Position numbers and translations under genes: made by a program. Of a DNA stretch of 64,000 nt, positions 15,196 to 24,338 are shown piece after piece; within the stretch, counting starts at the first letter, position 1, and the number at the start of each line of letters is the position of its first letter. The notes beneath the pieces are model-generated. The model had not been told where the DNA came from. It was given only the letters and a program-made list of their open reading frames with translations, and searched no databases. The stretch is from UBA5793 sp040255465 (GTDB taxonomy: Bacteria > Planctomycetota > Phycisphaerae > Phycisphaerales > UBA5793): the NCBI GenBank assembly GCA_040255465.1, contig JBDZVA010000002.1, forward strand, positions 1 through 64,000, given 5' to 3'.

Positions 15196-16323
15196 ATGAC
15201 TCCCCCCTCAGCCAAGCAAACTTCCGCGCCCGGCCACTTCGCCAATCGCCTCTCCCGTCTCCGCACGGCTGTCAAGGCGGCCAAGGTGGATGGCCTGCTC
15301 ATCACCAACGCCAACGACATCCGCTACCTGACGCCCTTCAGCGGGGAGGACAGCTATGCACTGGTCACGGCTCGGAAGCTGGTGCTCATCAGCGACAGCC
15401 GGTTCGCCGAGGAGATCGAGCCGCTGGGCAAGTGGCTCGATATCGCTCTGCGGAAAGGGCCGATTGCCGACAAGGTCGGTGAGGTCGCCGGGGATCTGAA
15501 GATCGCCAGGCTCGGCGTGCAGGCAGAGTACCTCACGCTCGACAACCGGGCCCAGATCGCCAAGGCGGTCGGGGCCAGGAAGATCGTCGAGACCCGCGGC
15601 CTGCTCAGCAGGTTGCGCATCATCAAGGACGACGTCGAACTGGCCGTCATCCGCAAGGCAATTCGCTGTCAGCAGCAGGCGCTTCAAGCCACCTTTGCCG
15701 ACCTGCGCGTGGGCCAGAGTGAGGCGGACATCGCCGGCCGGCTGGACTTTGAGATGAAGAAGCGCGGGGCGGACGGCCCGGCGTTTGGCACCAACGTCTC
15801 AGCCAGGGCAAACAGCTCCAAGCCGCACTATCGGCCGTCGAGCAAGGTCAAACTCACCAGCGGCAAGCCGCTGCTTATCGACTGGGGCGCTCGGGTCGAG
15901 GGGTACTGCTCTGACATGACGCGCACCTGGGGCATCGGGTCGATGCCCAAAAAAATCCGCACCATCTACGCCATCGTGCTTGATGCACAACTGGCGGCAA
16001 TCGACGCGATTCACGGCGGAGCATCGTGCAAGGAAGTGGACGCCGCCGCCCGTCGCATCATCGACGGCGCCGGCTATGGTGAGTATTACGGCCACGGACT
16101 CGGGCATGGCATCGGCCTGGACGTTCACGAGGGGCCGAGCCTCTCACCGCGCAGTGGACCGAAAGATCGGCTCGAGCCGGGGATGATCGTCACAGTCGAG
16201 CCGGGCATCTACTTGCCGGGTGTCGGCGGCGTGCGGATTGAAGACGACGTGCTCGTGACGGCCAAGGGGCGGCGGGTGCTTTCGGACTGGCCTAAGGGAA
16301 TCGACACCGCAATTCTGCTCTAG
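15196..16323 (+). CDS. M24-family metallopeptidase (Xaa-Pro aminopeptidase type)
   Basis: 375 aa from ATG at 15196. N-terminal creatinase-like domain (GLLITNANDIRYLTPFSG) and C-terminal pita-bread catalytic domain. The metal ligands of the family are all visible: Asp in LLIDWGA, Asp in YCSDMTRTW, His in GLGHGIGLDVHEGP, Glu in VTVEPGIYLP and Glu in VRIEDDVLVT. It removes N-terminal residues preceding proline from peptides in the cytoplasm. It is the first chromosomal gene right of the island and precedes accB by 72 bases, a pairing (pepP/pepQ-accB-accC) frequent in bacteria. Confidence 0.92.
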   Translation: MTPPSAKQTSAPGHFANRLSRLRTAVKAAKVDGLLITNANDIRYLTPFSGEDSYALVTARKLVLISDSRFAEEIEPLGKWLDIALRKGPIADKVGEVAGDLKIARLGVQAEYLTLDNRAQIAKAVGARKIVETRGLLSRLRIIKDDVELAVIRKAIRCQQQALQATFADLRVGQSEADIAGRLDFEMKKRGADGPAFGTNVSARANSSKPHYRPSSKVKLTSGKPLLIDWGARVEGYCSDMTRTWGIGSMPKKIRTIYAIVLDAQLAAIDAIHGGASCKEVDAAARRIIDGAGYGEYYGHGLGHGIGLDVHEGPSLSPRSGPKDRLEPGMIVTVEPGIYLPGVGGVRIEDDVLVTAKGRRVLSDWPKGIDTAILL

Positions 16324-16395
16324 AGTGGTGTGGTGATTCACCGAACGAATACCTTTGACGAAGAACTCAGCAACTCAGGGGTGTAAACGACAATC

Positions 16396-16866
16396 ATGAT
16401 CGATCGCAAGACCATCGAAGACTTCATCAAGATGATGGTGGACCACGAGATCGTCGAACTCGACGTCGCCGACGGCGATCAGAGCGTGACGATCCGCCGC
16501 GCCGGCGCGTTTGCGGCGCCCCAAGTGACGATGAGCGCTGCGCCCGCCGCCGCGCCGGCGCCGCTTCAGCCTCAGGCCGCCGCGGCCGCGCCCGCTGCGG
16601 ATTCCGGAAAGCACGCCGGCGGCGCGGGTGAGGGCAACTTCATCAAGAGCCCGATGGTCGGCACGTTCTACTCGCGCCCCAATCCGGACGCCGAGCCTTT
16701 CATCGGCGCCGGCGGCAAAGTCTCCGACTCGACCGTCGTGTGCCTCATTGAGGCGATGAAGGTCTTCAACGAGATCAAGGCCGAGTGCCGCGGCACAATC
16801 GCCGAGGTGCTCGTCAACGACGGCGACGCGGTCGAGTACGGCCAGCCGTTGTTCCGCTTGCAGTAA
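16396..16866 (+). CDS. accB: acetyl-CoA carboxylase biotin carboxyl carrier protein
   Basis: 156 aa. N-terminal segment MIDRKTIEDFIKMMVDHEIV, an Ala/Pro-rich flexible linker (~residues 40-75), then the biotinyl domain with EAMKVFNEI, in which the Lys is biotinylated; the thumb-containing form (SPMVGTFYSRPNPDAEPFI) is typical of AccB. It carries carboxybiotin between biotin carboxylase and carboxyltransferase in the first step of fatty-acid synthesis. It is followed by accC after 58 bases, the usual arrangement. Confidence 0.97.
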   Translation: MIDRKTIEDFIKMMVDHEIVELDVADGDQSVTIRRAGAFAAPQVTMSAAPAAAPAPLQPQAAAAAPAADSGKHAGGAGEGNFIKSPMVGTFYSRPNPDAEPFIGAGGKVSDSTVVCLIEAMKVFNEIKAECRGTIAEVLVNDGDAVEYGQPLFRLQ

Positions 16867-16924
16867 TTCTTTCGTTCTTCCGATTCACCGGGCATGCCGC
16901 CCCAGGATTTGAGTCCCACGCCCA

Positions 16925-18268
16925 ATGTTCAGTCGCATTCTGATTGCCAATCGAGGAGAGATCGCCGTCCGCATCATCCGCGCAGCGCGCGAGCTGGGGA
17001 TTCAGTCCGTGTGCGTCTTCTCGGAAGCGGATCGCGGCGCGCCGTATCTGGATCTGGCTGATGACGCCGTGTGCATCGGCCCCCCGGCTGCGAGCCAGAG
17101 TTATCTGAATATTCCGCGCATCATTTCGGCGGCCGAGGTGGCCAACGTTGATGCGATCCACCCCGGGTACGGCTTCCTCGCGGAGAACGCGCACTTTGCC
17201 GAGGTCTGCCGCTCGTGCCAGATCGAGTTCATCGGCCCATCGCCGGAAGCGATGAGCCAACTTGGCGACAAGATCAACTGCAAGAGACTCGCCAAGGCGA
17301 ACAAGGTGCCGATCTTCCCGGGCTCGCCCGGCGGCATTGAGACCAAAGAAGAAGCGGTCAAACTTGCCGAGGAAATCGGCTACCCCGTGATCATCAAGGC
17401 GTCAGCCGGCGGCGGCGGGCGCGGCATGCGCATCGCCCACAACCGCGTCGCCCTGGAAACCGGCATCGACGCGGCTCAGCAGGAAGCCCAGGCGGCATTC
17501 GGCAACGGCACCGTCTACCTCGAGAAGTTCCTCGAGAAAGCCCGCCACGTCGAAGTGCAGGTCATCGGCGACAAGTACGGCAACGCCATTCACCTCTACG
17601 ACCGCGACTGCTCCACGCAGCGCCGCCACCAGAAACTCATCGAAGAAGCTCCGGCGCCCGGAATCGACAACTCGAAGCGCGAAGCGCTGTGCAAGTCGGC
17701 GGCGCGGCTGATCCAGTCCGCCAAGTACGCCGGCGCTGCAACCGTCGAATTCCTGATGGATGAGCAGCAGAACTTCTACATGCTCGAAGTGAACACCCGC
17801 GTGCAGGTCGAGCATCCCATCAGCGAGATGATCACGGGTGTGGACATCGTCAAGACCGGCATCCTCGTCGCCGCCGGAGAGAAGCTGCCTTACGCACAAA
17901 AGCACATCTCCGTCAGCGGGCATGCCATTGAGTGCCGTATCAATGCGGAGGATCCCGATCGCAATTTCGCGCCCAATCCCGGCGTGCTGCATCGATTCGA
18001 TGTGCCCGGTGGGCCGGGCGTGCGCGTCGACACCCATTGCGTGGCGGGATATCGCGTGCCGCCCAACTACGACTCGCTCATCGGCAAACTCATTGTGCAC
18101 GCTGATGACCGCAAGGCGGCCATCGCCCGCATGAGCCGCGCCTTGCGCGAGTTCAAGGTCGAGGGCATTGCCACCACGATCAGCCTGCACCGCCAGCTCA
18201 TGGCCAACTCTGGCTTCATCAAGGCCGAGATTGACATCCACTACCTCGAGCGGTTGCTGCGCAAATAG
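16925..18268 (+). CDS. accC: acetyl-CoA carboxylase biotin carboxylase subunit
   Basis: 447 aa, the standard length. Starts MFSRILIANRGEIAVRIIRA. ATP-grasp domain with the Gly-rich loop KASAGGGGRGMRI, carboxylase residues in EVNTRVQVEHPISEM, and HPGYGFLAENAHFA in the N-domain. It carboxylates the biotin on AccB using ATP and bicarbonate. It follows accB in the same direction; the carboxyltransferase genes accA/accD are not in the window. Confidence 0.97.
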   Translation: MFSRILIANRGEIAVRIIRAARELGIQSVCVFSEADRGAPYLDLADDAVCIGPPAASQSYLNIPRIISAAEVANVDAIHPGYGFLAENAHFAEVCRSCQIEFIGPSPEAMSQLGDKINCKRLAKANKVPIFPGSPGGIETKEEAVKLAEEIGYPVIIKASAGGGGRGMRIAHNRVALETGIDAAQQEAQAAFGNGTVYLEKFLEKARHVEVQVIGDKYGNAIHLYDRDCSTQRRHQKLIEEAPAPGIDNSKREALCKSAARLIQSAKYAGAATVEFLMDEQQNFYMLEVNTRVQVEHPISEMITGVDIVKTGILVAAGEKLPYAQKHISVSGHAIECRINAEDPDRNFAPNPGVLHRFDVPGGPGVRVDTHCVAGYRVPPNYDSLIGKLIVHADDRKAAIARMSRALREFKVEGIATTISLHRQLMANSGFIKAEIDIHYLERLLRK

Positions 18269-18308
18269 TGGTTTCGAACCGGCCGCACGCGCCAGCGAGG
18301 ACGAAGCC

Positions 18309-20045
18309 ATGACACGACTGATCACTCTTGCAACACTGACTCTCGTGATTGCGGGGTGTGCCTCCGGCTGCGCCGTCACGCAGTCGCACCCGGTTGATGC
18401 CGGCGCGGTCTACACCCGGGGCGTCGTAGCCGCCGATCATGCCATCGCGTCACAGGCCGGGCTGGAAATGCTCCGGCGCGGCGGCAATGCCGTCGATGCC
18501 GCCGTCGCGACGAGTTTCTGCCTGGCGGTCGTGCGACCCTACAGCTGTGGCCTTGGCGGCGGGGGGTTCATGGTCATTCACATGACTGCGGATGACCCGA
18601 TGCCCGCGCAGAATGTGGCGATCACCTACCGGGAACAATCACCGGCAGCGGTCGGCCCGGACCACTACGTTCAACTCGCCGTGCCGTACGCCTCTCGCTA
18701 TGGCCCCAATGCCGTCGGCGTGCCGGGTACGGTCGCGGGCCTGCTCACCGCGCTGGACAACTACGGCACACTCGATCGGGCCACCATTCTCCGGCCCGCG
18801 ATCAGCGCGGCGGAGCGGGGGTACGCGATCGACGCCGACTACGTCGCCAGTTCACAGGAGGTGATTGACGACCTGGCCGAACATCCCGAGTGGATCGATC
18901 TCGTCGGCCGCGAGCGATTCGACTGGTTCAGGCGGCGATTCCTCTTCGGATCCACGCCGAAGGTCGGGCAGGTTCTGCGTCAGCCCGAACTGGCGCAGAC
19001 TTTGCGTCTCATCGCGCGCGATGGCGCAGCGGTGTTTTATTCCGGTGAGATTGCTCGGGCGATTGCCGACTCCTGTCCGCAGATGTCTCGCGGCGATCTC
19101 GCTCGCTACGAGCCGCGCGTCGGCAGACCACTGCAGGGACACTTTCGAGGTCGCACCGTGCTGGCCATGCCGCTGCCGTCCAGCGGTGGGATCGCCATGC
19201 TCGAAGCGCTCGGCCTGCTCGAGCGGCGATGGAGCGACCTTGTGACAACCACCCAGGGTTCGCCGCAGTACATTCATCTCGTCGTGGAGGCGATGAAACA
19301 CGCCTTTGCCGATCGGGCCGAGTGGCTCGGCGATGATCGGTTCGTGGCCGTGCCGACATCCAGTCTGATCAGCAGCGGATACCTCGATCGGATCGCCGCT
19401 CGCATCGATCTTGAGCGCACGCAATCACCTGACGCCTACGGCAGCCGCGAGCAGCTTCCCATGGACTCGGGCACGAGCCATCTCGGCGTCATCGATCAGT
19501 GGGGCAACGCCGTCGCCTGCACCGAAACGATTAACCTCGAGTTCGGCTCGCTCTTGCCGGTTCCCGAATTCGGCTTCATGCTCAACAACGAAATGGATGA
19601 CTTCCTGGCCATTCCCGGGGAGCGCAACGCCTTCGGCCTGCAGCAGTCCGAGCGCAATCTCCCGCAGGGCGGCAAATGGCCGCTGTCGAGCATGTCGCCC
19701 ACGATCGTGCTCGGCGCAAATGGACGCGTGGAGGTTGTGGTCGGCGCCTCGGGTGGGCCGCGCATCATCTCGGGTTCGCTCCAGGCGCTGCTGGATGTGC
19801 TGGTGTTCGACTGGCCGGCTGCGGATGCAGTGTCGGCGCCGCGCTTCCACCATCAGTGGATGCCTGATGTGCTGCAGTTCGAAAATGGCTGGACCGACGA
19901 GGCGGCCATCGACGCCATGCGACAGTACGGTCATGCCGTCGGCCGACGCGAAGATGTCGGCGTCGTCCAGTTGATTCGATGGAGCGACGACGGCTGGACA
20001 GCCGCCAGCGACCCGCGAAAGGGCGGCGCGCCGGCTGGATGGTGA
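18309..20045 (+). CDS. ggt: gamma-glutamyltransferase, predicted lipoprotein
   Basis: 578 aa from ATG at 18309 with GAGGA upstream (the open frame extends into accC and is not used). N-terminal lipobox LVIAGCASGC suggests membrane anchoring in the periplasm. Ggt signatures: GGNAVDAAVAT, SCGLGGGGFM, MPLPSSGGIAMLEAL, the autocatalytic cleavage Thr in DSGTSHLGVID, and PLSSMSPTIVL near the C-terminus. The proenzyme self-cleaves before this Thr into large and small subunits and transfers or hydrolyses the gamma-glutamyl group of glutathione. It follows accC but is probably unrelated in function. Confidence 0.92.
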   Translation: MTRLITLATLTLVIAGCASGCAVTQSHPVDAGAVYTRGVVAADHAIASQAGLEMLRRGGNAVDAAVATSFCLAVVRPYSCGLGGGGFMVIHMTADDPMPAQNVAITYREQSPAAVGPDHYVQLAVPYASRYGPNAVGVPGTVAGLLTALDNYGTLDRATILRPAISAAERGYAIDADYVASSQEVIDDLAEHPEWIDLVGRERFDWFRRRFLFGSTPKVGQVLRQPELAQTLRLIARDGAAVFYSGEIARAIADSCPQMSRGDLARYEPRVGRPLQGHFRGRTVLAMPLPSSGGIAMLEALGLLERRWSDLVTTTQGSPQYIHLVVEAMKHAFADRAEWLGDDRFVAVPTSSLISSGYLDRIAARIDLERTQSPDAYGSREQLPMDSGTSHLGVIDQWGNAVACTETINLEFGSLLPVPEFGFMLNNEMDDFLAIPGERNAFGLQQSERNLPQGGKWPLSSMSPTIVLGANGRVEVVVGASGGPRIISGSLQALLDVLVFDWPAADAVSAPRFHHQWMPDVLQFENGWTDEAAIDAMRQYGHAVGRREDVGVVQLIRWSDDGWTAASDPRKGGAPAGW

Positions 20046-20069
20046 GGCGATGATCAGCCGCGCAGCCGA

Positions 20070-21257
20070 TTGATTCGATGGTTCGGCTACAATCCCGCCG
20101 TGATCGCTGCGGTGCTGTGCCTGATTCCGGCTGCTCTGGCGCTTTCCTGGCCGCTGACGTGGTGGTTGCGGCGGCTTGGCGTGCGTCTGGGCCGGCTCGA
20201 TTCACAAGGCGCCGCCGGCCACACCAAGCCCATCGTCCGTCACGTACCGAATATCGGCGGCATCGCGATCGTTGCCGCGGTGCTCGCGCCGCTCATCCTC
20301 GGCCTGCTGGTGCTGCGACTCGTGCCCGAAGACACAATTGCCGGCCTGATCCCGTCGCTCAGAGAGCACCTGCCCGGCATCGTCGTACGCACACCCATGG
20401 CTGCCGCTCTGGTACTGGCGCTGGTGGGCATGCATCTGCTCGGCCTCGTCGATGACCGCCGCGCCCTCGGGCCGTGGGTGAAACTGGGCGTGCAGTTTGT
20501 TCTCGCCGCGTTCGTCGTCCTCTTTCCGTTTGATCTGAACGAATCGAGCCGCCTGCTCACGCTGCTGGACACGACGCCGGGGCTCGCGGCCGTCGCCCCA
20601 TGGCCTTCGGTGCTGCTCACCATCCTCTGGCTCGTCGTCGTGACCAACGCGATCAACTTCATGGACAACATGGACGGGTTGGCCGGCGGCGTCTCGTGCA
20701 TCGCCGCGGCGCTCTTCCTGACGGCTGCGCTGCTCAACGGCCAGTGGTTCATCGCGGCCCTGCTGGCGCTGCTCGTCGGCGCGCTGCTCGGCTTTCTCTG
20801 TTTCAACTTTCCGCCGGCGAGCATCTTCATGGGCGATGGTGGCTCGCTCGTCGTCGGGTTCCTGCTCGGGTTTCTCACCGTTCGCACGACGTATATTGAT
20901 CCGCAGAGCACCTCGGCGTGGTACGGCGTGTTCATGCCGCTTGTCGTGCTCGCCGTGCCCATCTATGACCTGCTCGCCGTGGTGATCATCCGCCTCAGTC
21001 AGGGACGCAGTCCGTTCGTCGGCGATCAACAGCACTTCTCGCACCGACTCGTCAAGCGCGGCTTGAGCGTTCGCATGATGCTCATGGTCGTCTACGGCGT
21101 CACGCTGACCACGGGCCTGACGGGCATCTATCTCGGCCACCTCACGCACGGGTGGATGGCGGCGCTGGCCGGGGCTCAGGTGGTCATCACGCTCATCGTG
21201 CTGGGAATCTACGAACGGGCGATCGAGGCCGCCGCAGGTCGAGGGACGTCGTTGTGA
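20070..21257 (+). CDS. glycosyltransferase family 4 (WecA/MraY superfamily) polyprenyl-phosphate sugar-1-phosphate transferase
   Basis: 395 aa, TTG start at 20070 (GTG near 20100 is an alternative). About eleven membrane helices. Signatures: RHVPNIGGIAI, LGLVDDRRALGPWVK (Asp pair), NAINFMDNMDGLAGG, FMGDGGSLVVGFLLG and a cytoplasmic loop QQHFSHRLVKRG. Loop features match WecA-like enzymes rather than MraY. It starts lipid-linked glycan synthesis by transferring HexNAc-1-P to undecaprenyl phosphate. It overlaps the downstream O-antigen-ligase-like gene by four bases (GTGA), so the two are co-translated; both fit surface-polysaccharide assembly. Confidence 0.88.
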   Translation: MIRWFGYNPAVIAAVLCLIPAALALSWPLTWWLRRLGVRLGRLDSQGAAGHTKPIVRHVPNIGGIAIVAAVLAPLILGLLVLRLVPEDTIAGLIPSLREHLPGIVVRTPMAAALVLALVGMHLLGLVDDRRALGPWVKLGVQFVLAAFVVLFPFDLNESSRLLTLLDTTPGLAAVAPWPSVLLTILWLVVVTNAINFMDNMDGLAGGVSCIAAALFLTAALLNGQWFIAALLALLVGALLGFLCFNFPPASIFMGDGGSLVVGFLLGFLTVRTTYIDPQSTSAWYGVFMPLVVLAVPIYDLLAVVIIRLSQGRSPFVGDQQHFSHRLVKRGLSVRMMLMVVYGVTLTTGLTGIYLGHLTHGWMAALAGAQVVITLIVLGIYERAIEAAAGRGTSL

Positions 21258-23755
21258 AGGTTTCGGCGGTAACGCGCGGTGCGGTGTTTGTGCTGCTGGC
21301 GGCGCCGGCGGTGCTGCGCGGTCTGATCGTCATTGCGTCCAATCCCTTCTTCTCCATTGATCCGCGCCTGTTGCCTGTGCCTCTGGAAGGGCTTGGCCCG
21401 GCCGGCTCGACCGCGCTCGACGCCCTGGCGCTGCTTGGTTGCCTGCTGGCGCTCGGGGCCGAGGTGGTTGATCGACGCGGCGTCGACCTCAAATTGCTGC
21501 TGCTCTTTCTTCTGCCGATTCCCGTCCTCGCGTGGCATGGCTGGAACGATGCCGAGCAGATGCGCGTCGGCTCGCAGTGGATCGGCGCCATGGCGACCGC
21601 TGTTGGAGCTGCCCACCTTGCCCGCGAGGTGCGCTGGCGCATATTGCTGCTTGGAGCCGCGGTGGCGCTCACGATCCCCCTGGCCATCAAGGGTGTGTAC
21701 CAGGTCACCATCGAATACGGCGATACGCTGCGCTCATTCGAGCAGAACAAGACGACGCTGCTCGAGTCGCAGGGTTGGGAGCCGGGCTCCAGCGCAGCGG
21801 AGATCTACTTCCGCCGCCTCACGCAGCGCGAAGCGACCGGCTGGCTCTCGCTCTCAAACGTGTACGGCTCGCTGATGGCGATGCTCGCGACGTTCTGGGT
21901 GGGTGCGGCGCTGGCCGTGGCAAGGTCGAAGCTCCAAAGCGGCTGGCTGGGGATCGTGATCATCGCCGCCGCTGCCGCGCTGGCGGGGCTGACGGTTTCT
22001 TTCTCGAAGGGCGCTGTCGCGGCCGCCGTCATTGGTCTGGTGTTGGCCGCCATGTGCCTGATGCCTCGGCGCTGGAAGCAGCACCTGCGCCCGCACACCG
22101 CCACGCTGACCGTCGGCCTGATTGCGCTCGCCCTGGTCGTCACGGCGCTGCGCGGCATGCTCTTTCCCGATTCGCTGCAGAGCGCCGATGGCTACAGCCT
22201 GCTCTTCCGCTGGCAGTACTGGACCGGCGCCGCGCGGATGTTCGCCGCTCATCCGTTCACCGGCGTCGGACCCGGCGGATTCCAGAACGCGTATCTCCTC
22301 GCGCGGCCTTTGCTCAGTCCCGAAGAAGTCGCCAGCCCGCACAGCGTCTATATCGACTGGCTCGCCGGTGGTGGTCTGCTGGGCGCGGCATGGGTCGTGC
22401 TGACGCTGGTGCTGTTGCGGCGAGCGGCGCCTCTGGCTGCGACGAGCGAGCGATCATCGACCGAGCCGGCTGATGCCGCCGCGACCGCCGCGCTTGCAGA
22501 CTCAAAACCCCATGAGCACGGCATGACGGCAGCTCCATCGACAAAACTGGTCTGGGTCTGTTCCATCTCTCTCGCGCTCCTGTCCGGTGGAGCGGCGTGG
22601 TTCCTCAACCGTCGCGCGTTCTTCATCGACTACGACGTGCTGCTCATGCCGCTCTCGCTCATCGGCATGGCCACGACCGTGGCGCTTGTGGCATTCATTG
22701 TGCGCCACGTTTCGCTCGGGCTGCTGCGCTGGGCGGTGTGGGCGGCGCTGACGGTTGTGCTGCTGCACTCGCAGATCGAGATGACGATGACCCAGCCGGG
22801 CTCCGCGGCCATTGTCATGCTGCTGCTGGGCACAGCGTCGGGGAAGTTGAATCCCGCTGCCGAGCATCGCGCCAGGCGGGGCTCGCCGCCGGCGATGCTG
22901 GCCCTCGTCGTTGTGGCAGCGGTGGTCGCTGGGCATCTGGTTGCTGTGGTCCTGCCCACCGCGCGGATTCAGAGTCATCTGCGTACGGCCCACGCGGCGC
23001 TGGAGAGCATCGGATCGGTGCGGACGGCGTTGAGCCAGGCGCGGGGCACGCGCGATCTCAACGAGCGGCTGGGCCACCTGCAACGCGCCGAATCGCAACT
23101 GCAACGCGTCGGCGAATCAGTTGACCTCCAGGGAACCTGGCGCGAGATCCAGTCCGCGGTGCGTCTCAATGATGGACCTCGCGTCCAGCGACTCGTCTCC
23201 ACGGGCGCAACGGCTCTCGACGAAGCGCTCAGTCGGCTGGAAGTTGACAAGGTCGCCGCGGCGCTGACCGAGTTCGAGCAGGCTCGCCGTCTCAGGCCGC
23301 TCGATGAGATCGCCTGGCGCGAGGCCTCGCGTCTGTGGATGCATCTCGCCACGCTGCACGATTCGCGCGGCGACACGGCCAACCGCGATGAGGCCGCCGC
23401 CATCGCGTGCCAACTTGCCGAGCAGTTCGCGGACGATCGCCCTGAAGAGGCCAATGCCGCCGCGATGGCGGCCCGACGCTGGTATGAGCGGCGCCAGTTC
23501 ACGCCCGACGCCGTCTCGCTGGACAAGGCGATTGAATGGCAGCAGCGCGTCGTGGCGCTCGATCCCAATGGGCTGGACTCCCGGAGGACGCTGGCGCAGA
23601 TGCTCGATGAGGCTGCGCGCACGTCCGAGGCGCTTGCCGCCTATCAACGAACGCTCGAGATCAATGACAACATGCGACTCGACCCGCTCAAGCAGTTGAG
23701 TCCATCGCAACTCGTGCGCGTTCGCAGTCGAATTGAGGCATTGAGCGGAGGTTAA
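21254..23755 (+). CDS. O-antigen ligase/polymerase-like membrane protein with C-terminal TPR-like region
   Basis: 833 aa from GTG at 21254, overlapping the previous stop as GTGA. Residues ~1-400 hold multiple membrane helices, with the Wzy_C-type motif AAHPFTGVGPGGFQNAYL and HSVYIDWLAGGGLLGA. A second group of helices (~430-600) follows a Pro/Ala linker. The last ~220 residues are soluble and helical with TPR-like repeats (TEFEQARRLRPLDEIAWREA, AIEWQQRVVALDPNGLDSR, ALAAYQRTLEINDN). It probably ligates or polymerises lipid-linked glycans in the inner membrane. The long TPR extension is unusual compared with a ~400-residue ligase. Confidence 0.8.
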   Translation: MKVSAVTRGAVFVLLAAPAVLRGLIVIASNPFFSIDPRLLPVPLEGLGPAGSTALDALALLGCLLALGAEVVDRRGVDLKLLLLFLLPIPVLAWHGWNDAEQMRVGSQWIGAMATAVGAAHLAREVRWRILLLGAAVALTIPLAIKGVYQVTIEYGDTLRSFEQNKTTLLESQGWEPGSSAAEIYFRRLTQREATGWLSLSNVYGSLMAMLATFWVGAALAVARSKLQSGWLGIVIIAAAAALAGLTVSFSKGAVAAAVIGLVLAAMCLMPRRWKQHLRPHTATLTVGLIALALVVTALRGMLFPDSLQSADGYSLLFRWQYWTGAARMFAAHPFTGVGPGGFQNAYLLARPLLSPEEVASPHSVYIDWLAGGGLLGAAWVVLTLVLLRRAAPLAATSERSSTEPADAAATAALADSKPHEHGMTAAPSTKLVWVCSISLALLSGGAAWFLNRRAFFIDYDVLLMPLSLIGMATTVALVAFIVRHVSLGLLRWAVWAALTVVLLHSQIEMTMTQPGSAAIVMLLLGTASGKLNPAAEHRARRGSPPAMLALVVVAAVVAGHLVAVVLPTARIQSHLRTAHAALESIGSVRTALSQARGTRDLNERLGHLQRAESQLQRVGESVDLQGTWREIQSAVRLNDGPRVQRLVSTGATALDEALSRLEVDKVAAALTEFEQARRLRPLDEIAWREASRLWMHLATLHDSRGDTANRDEAAAIACQLAEQFADDRPEEANAAAMAARRWYERRQFTPDAVSLDKAIEWQQRVVALDPNGLDSRRTLAQMLDEAARTSEALAAYQRTLEINDNMRLDPLKQLSPSQLVRVRSRIEALSGG

Positions 23756-23756
23756 A

Positions 23757-24338
23757 GTGAGTGCGTCACCGGCACATCGCGATGCACCGGATCGACCGCT
23801 GCCGCGGGTGCGCCTGGTCGGCACGCGGCCCGAGCATGCCGAACTGTGCTGGGCGTGGCGCCATGAGCCCGTCGCCCGCGCGTTCAATCCCTACGACGAT
23901 GTGACCCTCGACGAATTGACCATCCGCTTTGGCGCGGTCGGCCACGACCTGAGCAACCACGCTTTCAAAACCTTTCGCTGGATGGTCCGGGCAGAGGAGA
24001 TTGGTTTTGTCGGAACGGTCAGCATTCGCGCCAACTGGCGCATGCTGCACGGCGAGATCGGTTACCAGATCGGAAAGGAGTGGGGGCGCCGGGGCTTCGG
24101 CCGCGCCGCCGTGGCGTTGCTGTGCGACGAGGCATTTCAGAAGTCAGAGCTGATTCGGTTGTATGCCACCGTCAGTGTCGGCAACGAGCCTTCACGCCGC
24201 ATCGTCGAGCGCCTCGGCTTTACGCTCGAGGGCACCCTACGCAGGCACCATCTCATTGAAGGGCAATTCCTGGACCAATGGGTCTACGGCCTGATGCGCG
24301 AGGAGTGGCGGGCCCATCGAGAGTCACCTCACGCATGA
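23757..24338 (+). CDS. GNAT-family N-acetyltransferase (RimJ/RimL type)
   Basis: 193 aa, GTG start two bases after the previous stop. Acetyl-CoA binding loop GKEWGRRGFGRAAV and C-terminal VGNEPSRRIVERLGFTLEG with GQFLDQWVYGL, typical of RimJ-like acetyltransferases. The substrate cannot be told from sequence: a protein N-terminus or a sugar amine (as in polysaccharide clusters) are both plausible. It ends exactly against the convergent dsbD gene. Confidence 0.85.
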   Translation: MSASPAHRDAPDRPLPRVRLVGTRPEHAELCWAWRHEPVARAFNPYDDVTLDELTIRFGAVGHDLSNHAFKTFRWMVRAEEIGFVGTVSIRANWRMLHGEIGYQIGKEWGRRGFGRAAVALLCDEAFQKSELIRLYATVSVGNEPSRRIVERLGFTLEGTLRRHHLIEGQFLDQWVYGLMREEWRAHRESPHA

